From positions 14,144,501-14,208,500 of the forward strand of contig NC_092323.1 in assembly GCF_036785885.1 (NCBI RefSeq): a stretch of DNA of 64,000 nucleotides, read 5' to 3'. The DNA comes from Coffea arabica. Taxonomy: Eukaryota > Streptophyta > Magnoliopsida > Gentianales > Rubiaceae. Under the pieces are notes generated by a model that saw only the letters and a program-made list of their open reading frames with translations, had not been told where the DNA came from and ran no database searches. Shown piece by piece: positions 1 through 12,900 of this stretch (positions within the stretch are counted from its first letter, which is position 1; each line of letters begins with the position of its first letter). The translations under genes were made by a program, and so were the position numbers.

Positions 1-1041
1 AACCTTGCAATACCTTTATTGCTGAACACGTGGGAAGTGTATTGTGGTATTTTTAACTTTCACCAACAAGGAGAATATTCCATGTCTTGGCACCCACTAA
101 AACTACTTTTGACTCGTTCTAGTATAAAAGAAACGACAAAACAAGATTGTTTCATAAGCAAAACGAATAGGGCCTACTAGGGAGTATCACAACACCATTG
201 TCCAATACTCCAAGCTCCCAACCATCTTTGGTCTAACCATTAACACAACATAAATCATATTTATTTCCATATGCCCCATTTCAATTGAAACCGAAATTAA
301 AAAAAAAAAATTGTAGCCTCACATTTGAGAATCTCATTCTAAAATCTCAAAAAGCTGGACTACATATCCTTTCTTTGATAACATCACAAGAATGTCCTCG
401 TAGAGTAAATTCCCTTTATCTTTTACTATTGTTTTGTCACCATTTGAAGCCAAAATGTTAAAAATAAAGGGAAAAAAAGATTTGTTTCTTGTTAACTCGT
501 AGCCTATTAAAAATTTGCACCTTCAGACAAAAAAACGAAAACAAATTTTTATCGGATCAAAACAACAAGGGCTATACGTTATACACAAAAAGATTAATGG
601 GCTATTCCTCCCACAAAAAGGACAAAAAATTGAGGAAAAACAAAAAACCTTCGAAGTTTACCATGACAAAAGTCATAAGCCTTAATAGTGGAAAAGTCTG
701 CCGTCTAGACTAAAATACCCACAACTAAAACAAAAAAAAGAATTGAAGCAATAAGATATTATAAAAAAAAACAAGGATATCAAAAAGATCTAATTTTATT
801 CTAAGAAAAAGGAAAACACTAAAGAATTCACAAAGTAAATTCCCAACTAAAAAAAATTTCCACGTGCAGCAGATCTTTTTCCTTTTCTTTTCTTTTCTTT
901 TTTGGAGCAAAATACTTGCTGCAGAGATACAGCTGCTAAACTACAAAAAACAAAATAAAATAAAACAGCACTTTAAAAATCGCCCAAAAGAAAATTAAAA
1001 AAAAAAAAACAGATTAACAAAGTCAACGCAGTGTAATTTAC
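1..1041. other. AT-rich non-coding stretch
   Basis: I see no convincing exon here. The stretch is rich in A and T runs. It lies downstream of the possible minus-strand exon at 1042-1191, so it would be intron, or 3' part, of that gene if the gene is real. The short open frames on both strands are low-complexity and look like chance. Confidence 0.4.
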
Positions 1042-1191
1042 CTGCGTGAGAACAACGAGGGAAGTTTTGACCAAAGCCGAGACAACAGCTGCAGCTAATA
1101 AAACCACTGCTTCCCCGGCGCACGTTAGCACACCCGGATTAACGACGTTAAACGTCATCGTTTCGTCAAAACTACTAGCTAATATTTCCAT
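1042..1191 (-). CDS. Possible first coding exon of an unidentified gene (partial)
   Basis: A 50-codon open segment starts at ATG 1191 and ends at a good donor (CAG|GTAAAT), phase 0. It is much more GC-rich than its surroundings. The peptide starts MEILASSFDETMTFNVVNPG and continues with an alanine/valine-rich stretch (about residues 27-48) that could be a membrane segment. Upstream on the same strand there is a possible acceptor (GTGCAG, about 1224), a donor (TCTG|GTAAGT, about 1567), a CT-rich leader and a TATA-like TTTTTATATCTAT near 1725-1738. This fits a gene with an intron in its 5' leader. Later exons must lie in 1-1041 or outside the window. I do not recognise the protein. Confidence 0.35.
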
Positions 1192-1567
1192 TTCTTCAGT
1201 ACGCTACAGTGCGAAAAATTAAACCTGCACGCGAATCACGGTAACCGTTAGATCTACACTTCCTTCACCCTCAACCGTCCGATTTTCCTTCAAAAAAACA
1301 TATTTTTAGTATTTTTCAACCCCAGAAGAACAGGGAGAAACAAAACTGTTTTAGTCAAATCATAAAAACAGTGATGAAGCAGTGAAAAAGGACAAAAAAC
1401 TACTTTAAGCTGCAGAAATAGAAAATCAATATCAAAATAATAGCGAATCTAAATTTTCCCCATGAAAATTCGTAAAAAAGGAAGAAAAAGTCAGGAGAAT
1501 TGGCAGAAATACTGCAAAGATGAGAATAAAAGTGAAGAGGAGGCTGGAGATGGATGGAAAACTTACC

Positions 1568-1740
1568 AGAAGAGTAGATCTGAGGTTGGATGCAGCAGAT
1601 CTGAGAGATTGGAGAGCTAAAGCCAGGGGAAACAGAGAAGAGAGGCGGCGTTCATTGTGGACCGTCGGATGAAGCAGAGAGAGAAATCAGAGGGCGAGAG
1701 ATGGACGTATGTATAGGTGAAGCTATAGATATAAAAAATC
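1568..1740 (-). promoter_or_regulatory. Possible promoter and 5' leader exon of the 1042-1191 gene
   Basis: Read on the minus strand, a TATA-like sequence at about 1738-1725 is followed by a CT-rich leader and a consensus donor at about 1567. The leader contains a short upstream ORF starting MNAASLLCFPWL and then stopping. A transcript start near 1,700 is inferred from these signals only. Confidence 0.3.
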
Positions 1741-3268
1741 AAAGGGTAAAAAAGAGATGATTGAGAAGCAGCAGCTGTGAGAAGGAATGAGATGATGATG
1801 AAGGAGCCATAGTGGTAAGGGAGTGTTTGGATGTCAGTGTTACTGAGAGTGCTGCCCGTGATCTTGCGGGCAGTTTGGGCAGGGGTCTGAAGCTATCAGA
1901 TTCTGAAAATATCGGGAGGGGGTTGGGGGTTCTGGGGGAAATGAAACTGCCCGTGGTTTTGTTTAATTTTTTGGTTTTAATTTTTGTTAATTGGTTTTGT
2001 TAAGAACTCGATGCCCTTAACCGGGGTTAGGTTTAGGTGATTGACTAACTAGCACGCGGTTGAGCTGTGGATAGACCGGGGCTGGAATGTAATTTTATTC
2101 CGGCTAATTGCGGGCAGTGGGATTGGTTGGAGGATTTAATTCTATGGGGTCAATGGGGTAAAAAGGAAATTACCTGTTAAGGCAAGTGTCAAGACGCTAT
2201 TGGGTGTGAAAGTTAATAAATTTTTTGGGTGTCTAGACACTTTTGATAATTTGAGGAAACCCCCATCTAATTTAAAAAATTATACGTGTCACTCTTTATG
2301 GTTCAAAAGTACTTTAGTACCCTTCATAGATTCACAATATTTACATGCATACTTCCTACAAAAAGAATAAAGATGAACGAATAAAGAAGAAAATTAATGA
2401 ATGAGAATGGAAATGTGTCGAAAGAAAAAAAAAGAATGGAAATAACTAGAACCAAACCTTGACCTTGCTTTTTCTCCTATACCCTTCCTCACGACCAAAT
2501 TATCAATTTGTCCCCCTCTTTTTCTTTTCCTCTTTTGACTCTCCTCTCCTACTCCCTACCATAGCTAACTCCTTCCTCAAAATTTTGGTGTTCTTTTAAC
2601 TTTGCACCTCTTAGTGTTGGTGTTTGTTGCTGTTGCTCCCTTCCTTTCTTCTTGTTTCATTTCCCTCCATTTTTGTTATTATGATTCAAGTAGTTTTAAT
2701 TTTTTTTCTTTTTCTTTTTGTGCTTTTATAGGCCGATACAATTGGATGCTATTGCAGATCAAAAGTTAAAGGAAAATAGATGTTTTCGGCCTCTAGAAAT
2801 TGGATTCTTAAAAGGTTGTTACAAATTTGATAGGGAGACTCGAAAATTGGACAGAGAGATAAAGTGGTAGAAGGGTTTATGATATAAAAATTGTGTAATC
2901 AACGGATATTTGATTTTGATCAAAGTATGAAGGTTGAATTTTAATGTCTTGAGTGGCAGTTATGGTTGCAATTTCTGAGTAGGTTAGAAAGCATATCATG
3001 GCAATTTAACAAAATAGGAAGTGGTTGTGGCCAGGGATCCTTAAGCTGTCAAAATTGCTAGAATCGTATAGGATTTGTATTTGAACTTTTTGTTTTCTAA
3101 AAAAAGTCACCAAAATTCACAGTATGTTGGCAGTGATTAAAGGAAGAAAGTTGGAAATTGTTCCATAGATAGACAAGTTAAAGCAGATGAAAAAGAAGCT
3201 CTTTTTTTTATATATCTTTTGAAATTCTACAAAAAGGGTATTTTAAGTATGTTGGCCTAATTATTGGA
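1741..3268. other. Intergenic, nothing recognised
   Basis: The sequence is AT-rich, with a slightly more GC-rich part at 1,800-2,200. I find no exon, RNA gene or bounded repeat that I can support. Confidence 0.4.
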
Positions 3269-3841
3269 GGTTTTTGTAATTTTTAAAATTACAGGAAATT
3301 TTTTTCAAATTATCAAAAATTTTAGGAGCAATTTGTAAAATTATCCAATAATTTATTTGTTTCTTTGTCCAACAAACTATTATAGTATGAAATTAGTATT
3401 TATAGAAACTGATGGGTCTATATGCATGTCACCTAGTCTATAAGAATAAGGGAGGTTTTTTGTAATTTTTAAAATTAAAGGAGAGTTTTTTCAAATTATC
3501 AAAAATCTTAGGAGCAATATGTAAAATTATCCCATAATGTATTTGTTTCTTTGTCCAACAAACTATTATAGTATGAAATTAGCATTTATAGAATTTGGGG
3601 ACCAAAATTGAAACTGATAGGTCTATATGCATGTCACCTAGTCCATAAGAATAAGGGAGGTTTTTGTAATTTTTAAAATTAGAGGAGAGTTTTTTCAAAT
3701 TATCAAAAATCTTAGGAGCAATTTGTAAAATTATCCAATAATTTATTTGTTTCTTTGTCCAACAAACTATCATAGTATGAAATTAGCATTTATAGAATTA
3801 GGGGACCAAAATTAAACCTGATAGGTCTACATGCATGTCAC
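3269..3841. repeat. Tandem repeat, three copies of about 185-205 bp
   Basis: Three head-to-tail units begin at about 3269, 3454 and 3659, each with GGTTTTTGTAATTTTTAAAA (one T more in unit 2). Each runs through a shared AGGAGCAATTTGTAAAATTA-like core, CTTTGTCCAACAAACTAT, and a GCATGTCACCTAG end. Units 2 and 3 carry about 20 extra bases (GGGGACCAAAATT) that unit 1 lacks. The units are highly similar, so the expansion is fairly recent. Further diverged, related-looking sequence continues to about 4,080. Confidence 0.85.
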
Positions 3842-6327
3842 ATCATTTAATTTAAATTTAAACACTAGATTTTGTATGTGTAGCATGTACCTAAACCCAC
3901 AAGTGCATAAAAAATTTACCCTTTAACTTAGGATTAATCGTTTCTATACTATTAATAAATACATTAACAAGTTCAGATGCATATAACTTCATAAATTTAA
4001 ATAATAAACTTTGCATGTGTGACATGCGTCTATATTCGCAAATATTTGTTAGCATAAAAGATTTACCCATTAATCATTGTTGCACTAAAGAGAATTTTGA
4101 GGTACCTACGTAGTTGTTGGTACCATACTCATAACGGATCGGTGAATGCAATATCCGCACTGACATAAACGTCGTCGAGTGGGAATGGCTGCACAGTTCG
4201 ATCAGCAGGACGAATATCGACTAGTTATATCAGTCGGCGTGAATTCACTGGCATCAACTGCATAGGGTTGAAGGCAATGGATAGAGGATGATGGGTAATT
4301 GCTATGGACTTGCTCCGGCATGTTTCGGTATGTTGTACAGATATGAAATGGGAAGAAAGAAACTGATCATGCAAGCTAGTTTATTAGAGGGCGTGCGTCG
4401 GAGCATTGTCTTAGAAATCAGGGCCATGGGATATATTCCTGCCCTGAGATAAGGAAATGGATGATTATTATGACCCATGTTCCAATTGATATGGTTGATG
4501 TGGCAAAGGGTTTTCTTGGCAGCAGGCTACTAGATTAGGGATGAGTCCATGAAGTGAAGAAGTGGACCGTTAAATCGGCCATGAAGCCATATAGTGGAGT
4601 TTTAACAGTTTTCATCCCAATCAGCTATAAACACGAGAAAGGCATCAGAAAAAGGAGGAGAGGGTGTCTCCACCAAAAAAGACTTCTTTGTAAAACTGCT
4701 TTCTTAGGAATCTTTACATTCATGACGAAGTACTCTAATCAGCTTTCTTTCCCATTGTTTTCTTGATCAGTTACTTTAATGCATAATCCTTGGAAGTTTC
4801 TCAAGACTGACGAATAGCAATCATCTAGGAGTTAGGTTTCATCAGCGCACTCTCTATTTCTTTTCTTTTTCTTGGCATAAGTCAAGTGACACGCTCGCAA
4901 ATTCCAAACCAATGGCTTGTTCAAGTTCATAGGTGGTCTGATCAAGCATTTCCATGCAATGCCTTGGCATATTTTGCTGTTGTGAACTCAACTCTTGGTT
5001 TCAAAATGAGCCACGTTTGCAACTTGGGTATTCAACACATGTTCCTTGGTTTCATTGATAGCAAATTGAAGAACATGATGGAAAGTTTCAGCTGCGCTTC
5101 ATTTGTTTTCCATGATGTGATTCGATGTTTCATCTGTTGTTCATAGTCATGAAATCTTTTTTTTTTTTTGAGTTATGGCCATGAAAACTATACATGATAT
5201 ACATATTTATGTACACGAACATACACACATTCGTAAAAACTGCAAATTTAAGGCAGCTTTTTTGATCACTAGATTCAGGGAAGTACGTAGATTCGAAGGT
5301 GTTGAATGGTGATTTTTTGCATTTCTTGAAGACGAGGGAAACTTCAAAACTGAAGCAGCAAGAGCTGATTTGGCTAACTATTAAGATTAACTAAGTGAAT
5401 GTGATAGAAATTTAAGACAAGACAACTAATATCAAGAATAGATGCTGTTGTCCTATCTCTATACACTTGAGAAGAGTTGGGAGAAATTAGGGGTAGGGAT
5501 TGAGCTGGAGAAGAGATGGTTCTTCATTTTGCAATTGAGAATAGTTGACATATTGGGTCAAGAAATACGTGAGTTATCATGTTTATTCATTTATTATTGA
5601 TCACGTGATGTGTAGCGTTTTTATATGCTACACACTAAAATGGCTCATTTTCAATTTAAGAACTAAAATTTAACGTCAATGATATATATGAACGATGATT
5701 AGTGCTGATTCTTTTCTTCATTTTCATTTCATTTTTATTTCTAACTCCAGGGAATTCTTATTTGTAAATTTATTTATTGCATCTATTTTAGTGATGCAAC
5801 TAGATAAAAGAACCACAGAGAAAATACAAGTTGAAATCCATTGTTCTCTCTCAACAAAAAAAAAAAAAGAGTTGAAGTCCATTGTAGAATCGACTTTTAC
5901 GAGAGTCCACCAATGCAGTTACATTCATCTTCTTTTTATGTACAAGAAAATGTTCACAAGCTTCCTTCAATGTTCAGTCCTATCGGTATTTGCTGACAGG
6001 GTCCGAGTCTCCATATTGGAAAGCCCACTTTGACCCATATGTAGTTTTTGCTTACATTCAGTACGTACGTATGAAATTGTGTCTTCCATCTGTTTTGAAG
6101 AAATTGGGTCTTCCATCTGTTTTGGGCTTCAATTTGTGGTATTCCAGAAAGCTAAAGATCATTTTGTCTATAGTCCTTAAAATGTTGAACATGGACTACA
6201 GGAGCATAACCCACACAAACTTGGGGCCCGTATGATGGAAAAGATTTCTTTCTTTTCCCTTTTTTCACCCCAAGTGAAAGATTCCTTTACTTCAACAACA
6301 TTTATCCTTTTACATTATATATATATA
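3842..6327. other. Intergenic, with an unexplained GC-richer segment at 4,090-5,150
   Basis: Between very AT-rich flanks, about 4,090-5,150 is visibly richer in G and C and carries short frames, for example a 26-residue ORF starting MAAQFDQQDEYRLVISVG near 4184 and an 86-residue frame at 4886-5146. None resembles a protein I know, and there is no clear chain of splice sites. It could be a decayed gene, a non-coding transcript or part of a transposon. A 27-bp direct duplication built on GGGTCTTCCATCTGTTTTG lies at about 6,078-6,125. Confidence 0.3.
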
Positions 6328-7080
6328 CTAGCATGGGTCTGGCCGTGCCAAGCACCGGCCTGCCCAGTAATATCAATAATTAAATTGTGGGCCAAAAAAT
6401 TTTTGCTGTCTATTTAACTCTTTTGTTGTTTGTATCTGCTGTAATAATGAGGATAATTTGCTCAAACTTCATAATGTATTTGTCAGTTCAAAGGGTAAAT
6501 CATATGCAAATCACAACCATAGATTACATTAACCAAGCCATTCATGTTTTAGCAGGACATGTACTTCAGTGCTAGCCACTACATAGTAACAGCTCTAAGT
6601 AAGATTCATTGCTTACGGAAGTGTTGCATTGCTAACTAAACTATTAATAGTTATATTGGGATCTATTATTTCTTGAGTGAAAAGAATAACGGATCGTAAC
6701 ATAATTCAAAAAAGATTGTCTAAGCAATGGAGGCAGTCATTCAGCTAGTTAACAAAAGACTTAACAAAAGTACAAAATTAGGCAATTTCAGACCTGCTTG
6801 GCTTTAACTTTCTTTGCTGGACTATCTTGGATATTGCTAGGTGGAGTGTTCTATTGAGCTGTTTCTTTAGTAGACTGCTGAGTAGTCTCTGTTGGATGTT
6901 TGCATGGTGTTTTTGCTGGTAAATTTTCATTCCGAGATGGACTTTCTAGAAAGCCATGGCTTCTTTTCACTCTTCTGCTTGTACATATACAAGCAAATTC
7001 TTGATTTCTTTCTTGTTCAAAGTACACCTGAATGATTATAGTCAGAATACAGATAGAGAAATCACCATGGGAGTGCATTA
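6328..7080 (-). mobile_element. Probable Helitron 3' end, with a possible decayed internal exon
   Basis: On the minus strand a hairpin of about 20 nt (plus-strand 6341-6360, GGCC-GTGC / GCAC-C-GGCC with one bulge) is followed 9 nt later by CTAG (6331-6328) and then T. This is the arrangement of a Helitron 3' terminus inserted in an AT target. Upstream in the element (6851 to about 7030) is a lysine/proline/threonine-rich open segment behind a plausible acceptor (ATTCAG|GTGTAC). It could be the tail of an element-encoded protein, but I cannot identify it. The 5' TC end was not located, so the higher limit is arbitrary. Confidence 0.4.
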
Positions 7081-8742
7081 ATATTTTATAGTCAAAAGTA
7101 AAAAGAAAATTAAATTTACCATTGCCTCAAAAAGAGTTCACCTGGCAGTAGAGGATTTATTAGAATATCAGACGACTATCTTGTAGCGAATGACAAAACT
7201 GCAGAAATCATGAAAATTTTTAGTAAGATAGAACTACAGAGATCATGAAAATTTTTAGTAAGAGAATATATGAAGCATTTAGAAGTCTATTAGTAAACAA
7301 TTATAATGCATAGAGAAAGTTTTACTATTAAATGTAGTTACTTTGACGTGTATAACTATGATTAGGGGGGCAGTATTAATCATGTTTGCTATTTTGCTTC
7401 CTTCATCATGTTCAAATTCATTGTACAAAGTGATAAGCATGAGTTTTTTCCTATCAGGTATAGAAAAGAATTGTAAGTGTTATCCTTGATCTAAAAGATA
7501 GATATAACCTAATCCAAAAAGCTACCATCTCACTTATTCTTTCAGGCATAAAATCATACACATAATAGTACTTAAATTTAATGCAATAAGACAAACCTTG
7601 TTAAATCACTTTGAAACTTAAATCTCTACCTTGATGCAGACAAATCTAAAAATTAGAGAAAATTTAAATCATTGATGGTGATTTATAAGAACAATAGGGG
7701 CGCCTTTTTGACAAAAGGGAAAATGATTCCAAGTAAAAAAATATAACTACGAGTAGAAGGAGGGAAGAGAACAATTGTACCTATGTTTTCTCTACTCTCT
7801 TCAATATTGGCGAAACTGAGAAAATGGCATAAGAAGGCTTTGTTGTTTCCCTTTTTGTGTAAATGGTGGGTTTTGGAAGCTGTACCATACATGATTAAAA
7901 AATTCTTTTATAAAAGCAAACACCACTTCAGGAAAGAGAAGAATTTCACTATTAAATTCAAACATAGTACAAAAATGATTGAATTGGTACAACATTCATC
8001 CCTAAAGTGAGCAGATTTTTGGGAAAAAAGAAAATTTTACGTGCATATGGAAGATTTTTATGGCTGCAATCGAAGGAAGTACAATTAGTTGTTGACGTAA
8101 TTGGTAGAAAAGTAAGGATTTTGCAGGCTGATAGTCAGCTATGTCAGCGAAAGAAAGATGAGAACCGAGAAAGCTTTCGGGTCTTGACTCTTGAACCTAA
8201 AGAATGACTAAAAATGTTTAAGACAAAAATTCATTAGGGTTAAGTGTTAGACTAACCTCTTGCAAATTTGGATGTTTCACTAATTTACCGGCCTAATATG
8301 ACTTACACTAATTAGACTCACTCCATTATCTAGTTAATCAGAAAAGAGCCCATGTGATGAATGGAGCCCACAAACAGTATACAACTATTTGCATTTGATC
8401 ACAAAATTATAAAGGAATAATTTCAAATGTACAAAAATGACCCTGAATAGTTAGCTAGTATTTTGATAGGTAGCTTTCATGGAAGGACCCAACTGACCTT
8501 TGCCACCAATAAAAATACAAACAAAAGAAAGAAAGGAAAATAATTAAGCTGTTATTACCAATTAGCCCCAAATAGTATGGAACTATTGATACTTACAATT
8601 TGGATGCCAAGTCTCAAATAGACATTTCTCACTCCTTAATGAACAAAATAAAGAAATGAAAATTGCTTCCTCCAATAATACCTTAACACTTGGCATTCAA
8701 TGAGAACTTGAGTTGTTCTCTTATCTAGTAGGTAGATATGGA
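7081..8742. other. Intergenic, nothing recognised
   Basis: The sequence is AT-rich. Short overlapping frames occur on both strands at 7,680-8,210 but none resembles a known domain, and their codon composition looks like background. Confidence 0.4.
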
Positions 8743-8889
8743 TTAATCTTCTATACACTGACAGTATATACATTTTTACCATTAGATGCATGATACATAA
8801 TTCGAATTTGAATTTGAGACTCAAACTTTGCATATGTGTCATATATCCAACTGTGATAATGTATATATTATCAGTGTATATAAGATTTA
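8743..8889. mobile_element. MITE, about 147 bp, with terminal inverted repeats
   Basis: The left end TTAATCTTCTATACACTGAC is mirrored at the right end (its complement reads TAAATCTTATATACACTGAT), giving imperfect inverted repeats of about 28 bp. The core holds TTACCATTAGATGCATGA and ACATAATTCGAATTTGAATT. The same ends and core recur at 10325-10480 and, in part, at 13321-13390, so this is a small local family. I see no clear target duplication. Confidence 0.75.
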
Positions 8890-10324
8890 CTATATATATA
8901 TATCCTTTAATAAGAGCAGGAAAGAGGTTTTTTTTCTTTTTTTTTTTTTAAAAAACCTTCCCCCGTTCCCTAATCCCTCCATATCCCTAAATTTGATAGT
9001 CAAGTTTGAACTCTGATTTGTCAGGCGGAAGATTACGTGCCTAGCCAACATTTCTAATGGCTGTTAGTTAAGACCGAAAAAGAGGTTGACTTCTTTGTAT
9101 TTGAAAATTTTTATGAAGTCATTTTTTATGTGGAATTATACTAACCTATGGTCTTGTCTCAATGTTCACAATCTGTGAATCCTCCTTTTTGTAGTTTAGG
9201 AATAAATTCTTGATTAATGTCGCTACTAGTTGAGCTGAATATTGAATACCATTCTTTTGAGATTTTATTTTTAATCCATTCCCCACTGGGGGCCCTTTAA
9301 CACGTAAATGTTCTTTCCTCAATTGGTTATATTATCCGATCAAGATTCTAACATAAAACCAGATTGTGAATGTGTAAGAAATTATAACATGCATGAGGAA
9401 TAAATACTAAAATTCTCACCCATATGGTAAATATAATCATAATCAAAATTTCAAGGTTTGTGGTCTTAATCAGGGAGGAAGATATAGAAGAAAAGGTTTT
9501 CTGTAATTCGTTTCCAAATACAGAAGAAAAAAAAAGAAATATTTTTTTGGGTGTGTGTGGAGATAATTAGCAGTCCCTTCAGTTGAGTGGTTACATTTCC
9601 TGGTATTAGATTCTGCAAGCTGTCTAGAGAATTAGATCTTGTCGTTTGCCAAATTAGTTCATCTGATACCAATCAAGAATCATCATGACTACATGTAATT
9701 GTCAAAGAAGTTTGCACGCAATTTGAAGAACTCAGTCGCAGGTGCACCAGGTATGTGGCTCACGCACGGAACAAAAATCTTTTCATGAATTTGATGGAAC
9801 AAGAAAAAGTGACCTTACTTTAGTAACTTGTACCAAAAATTCTTGCAATCCAAGTATGGAGGAGAATCTAATATTCCTTTCCTTTAAATATACCTTAAAA
9901 AGAAAAAAAAATTCTTGACGTTCTCTTGACGCTCAATGAATGATGTGTATTCATTCATCTAATGACAAAATTAAAAATCAAATTCAAAAGTTTATGCTCG
10001 AGTTTTGTTAGTACGTGAGTTATGAGCTCTTGGTTTAGTTTACGTGCTTTTTTTTATTGGTAAGCGAGTTATAAGTTGTTAGTTTAATTTACGTTCCTTT
10101 TTAATTATTCTGTGCTTCAAGAGCTCAAAATAAGCACGCCAAAAATGAGGACGAATCAAACACTTTCTTGAAATAGAATTTACATGTTTACTGAGTTAGT
10201 AATGCCAAATCTACTGCTTATCTTGTGAGCTTAAGCCTTAGAAGTGAGTATATGTCGTGAGCTGAAACCCTAGAAGTAGAACACAAAATAAAAGAACCCA
10301 TGTGTAATCTCAATTATTTTTTGA
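8890..10324. other. Intergenic, nothing recognised
   Basis: AT-rich sequence with homopolymer runs. I find no exon, RNA gene or bounded element. Confidence 0.4.
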
Positions 10325-10480
10325 TTAATTTTCTATACACTGACAGTGTATGCACTTTTACCATTAGATGCATGACACATAATTCGAATTTGAATTTAAA
10401 ACTCAAATATTACAAATATGTCATATATCCAATTGTGATAGCGTGTACACCGTCAGTTAGTCAGCGTATATAAAGCTTTG
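10325..10480. mobile_element. MITE, second copy of the 8743-8889 family
   Basis: The left end TTTTCTATACACTGACAGTG, the core ATTAGATGCATGACACATAA, and the right end CAGCGTATATAAAGCTTT in inverted orientation match the element at 8743-8889. The right arm carries about 8 extra bases. Overall similarity is high but imperfect, which suggests separate insertions. Confidence 0.7.
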
Positions 10481-12159
10481 CTCATTATTTTTGTACAAGA
10501 ATGGAAGGTTGTACTTTCACCCATGAATCTGTAAGGGAAAAGAAGAAGAAATTTCTGACGACACAATATAGCCACCATTAGTGGCTATCCACATTGGAGA
10601 GTGCACTTGAGAGAAAACCCACAAATGGGAAGAAAGACTAATTGTTGCGTGACGTATCTCATCGATTTTTCAAACACATAAACAGAGAATATGAAAAGGA
10701 AAATGCACTAAGGGAATCAGTAGCCAACTAAATCATCCAAAGGTACCCACACCTTACCCCCCCACAACCCACCAAAATTATTGTATCTTTACACATATCA
10801 TCAGCACCATTGCCTAATTAATTATGATTCTTAAACTTATCTTCTTGACTCTTTTTAGTTGTCTTTTTTGAGTGGACAAAGCCTACATTATATACTATTC
10901 TATTCTTTGCTGATTGGACTTCTCTCATCTAATTATACAGTTATAATCGCATTTCTTGTTTGCACGAGACGTCACTGTGAGATTAAACAAAGCCCACAAC
11001 TATTTGTGTCTGCATGCCTTGGCCAGCCTGCCTCCTTACGTAAGCAATCATAATTCAAGAAGTGCTGAAATTAATTTGTTGGTTACCATCATTTTTTTTT
11101 AAGAAAAAAATTAGTAAGAATTTAAGCTTCAATACAGAGCCATTTGTTCGGGTATATTTTTCTAAAGCATGTTTTTGAAGAATTTTAAATATGTTTTTCA
11201 AACGCCTTTTTGACGTTATTCTCAATTGATTTTAAGATTTTGATTTTGGAAAAAGTTTTTTTTTTTTCGTGTTCTCGTGTGCTTTTCATATCTTGATTTT
11301 TTGTTCTCTGAGTCTAAAAAAGGCGAAAATCAGAAACATCTATTTTAGTAGTTTTTATTCTGATTTTCAAAAATCAACTTTTACTCGACCACAAACAATT
11401 GAAAGCAAGGCCTTTGTCTTATAAACACATGTAACATCAAATGTGTTACGAAAAATGCTTTTCCCTAAAAAATTAAAGTAATCGTGAATTATTAATTATA
11501 TGCTAGCTAGGTCTATTATGTCAAGAATCTTTTTTCACGTAAATAATTTTTATGAAAACCAACATTTTCTTATATGGTTGATGGAGTCATTCAAATGAAT
11601 TATCAACTATGATCAAATACAAAGTCAAAATATTAATTATGCGGGCTAAATCATCATTACTCAATCATAATCCCACTCAATTGGTAATTTAAAAGTTCTA
11701 ACATCTTTCAGTTTTCAGCATAATAAAGCTGCAAGACACTTCTTGCGTCAGCATCACAGTTGCGTTACGAGAAGGAGGAAAGGAAAAAAAAAAAAAAAAA
11801 AAACAGGGGAATGATTGTCAGTTCAGAAGTTTCTATTCTTTATGCAATACTTGAGACTCCGAAGAGACATAGAAATGTGTCTTTACCCAAAAGCTGTACG
11901 CAAAGTCAAGTTGCAAAAAAATGTTCTTCACTTTTAGAGTCGTTAAAGAATTCACAAATGGACCGACCTGCACCAAGAAAACGTCGACCAAAAAGACAAG
12001 GAAAATGTCCACTTGGGATGTCAATCTTATGTACGTTGGACAATTTTTTTTCAAAGTGAGTAACGTAATCTCTGGGCACCAGTGAATCCAGTAGCCTGTC
12101 CATGGGGGACTTTTGGAACTCTTATGGAGCATAATTTATGCACCAACACACGTTAAGTT
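10481..12159. other. Intergenic, nothing recognised
   Basis: Two overlapping opposite-strand open frames of 99 codons at about 11,760-12,132 are mutual shadows without domain resemblance. The rest is AT-rich with T runs. Confidence 0.4.
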
Positions 12160-12900
12160 AAATTACAATAAATTTTGTCACTCATCAAACATAATATCCA
12201 GATCATGATTTTGGATCGGGCTCGTAGGAGTTCCAAACTGATTGTTCGGATCGATTCTCGAAATATCCTTTTCGAGATTACAATAGTATGACTAATTTGA
12301 CTCGTATTTAACAGCACTCTAACACCTGACAAATTAGGGAGGCGACTAGAATCGCAGATAGCTATCAAGTAATCATGTCAAATTTTCGAGATCGTAATAT
12401 GACTGATTTGACTCGTATTAACACTCTAACGCTTGACAAAACTAGAGAGGTGATTAAGGTTGTCACGAAATAATCATGTCAAATCCACTTTTTAAAGATA
12501 CAATTAAATTGAATTCGCCGATCTATAGATAATAAATAACACCCTCTCTCATTCTCTACTACTTTTTCTCGAGCTGTCTTTACTAGATTAAGTATCAGAG
12601 GTGAGCCTAACTTGAGTATCGGAGGTGACACGAAACGAGGGACAAGCCCTGTCTCCGTTGCTTCTTGTGTGCATGCTAAATTCTCAGTCTCACCCCGCCG
12701 GATTTTGACTGCCCAACAATCGATCTTATTTCGTCTAAATTCAAGTTAAATACTATCAACTGGGCTTTGTCAAAAAGACCTTTTGTAATTGCCGTCGCAA
12801 TTGTATAGAATTCCAATCTACCATGGGGCATATTATTATTGGCTAAAACGCGTGCATCACATAGAAACTCGGCTTCTAAAATCAACATAATTGTTCATAT
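12160..12900. mobile_element. Possible fragment of an LTR retrotransposon (fossil)
   Basis: A segment more GC-rich than its flanks contains CTCTCATTCTC, CTCGAGCTGTCTTTACTAG, and two close repeats of GAGTATCGGAGGTGA. This resembles the R/U5 part of plant Ty3/gypsy LTRs. It also holds a two-unit direct repeat of about 110 bp (about 12,270-12,382 and 12,383-12,485). No matching second LTR or target duplication was found. It looks old and incomplete. Confidence 0.3.

Noticed and set aside
8007-8207. 66-codon plus-strand frame rich in Lys and Arg
   Set aside because: No known motif, no promoter or splice context, and background composition.
11760-12132. Two overlapping 99-codon frames on opposite strands
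   Set aside because: They are mutual shadows without splice signals or domain resemblance.
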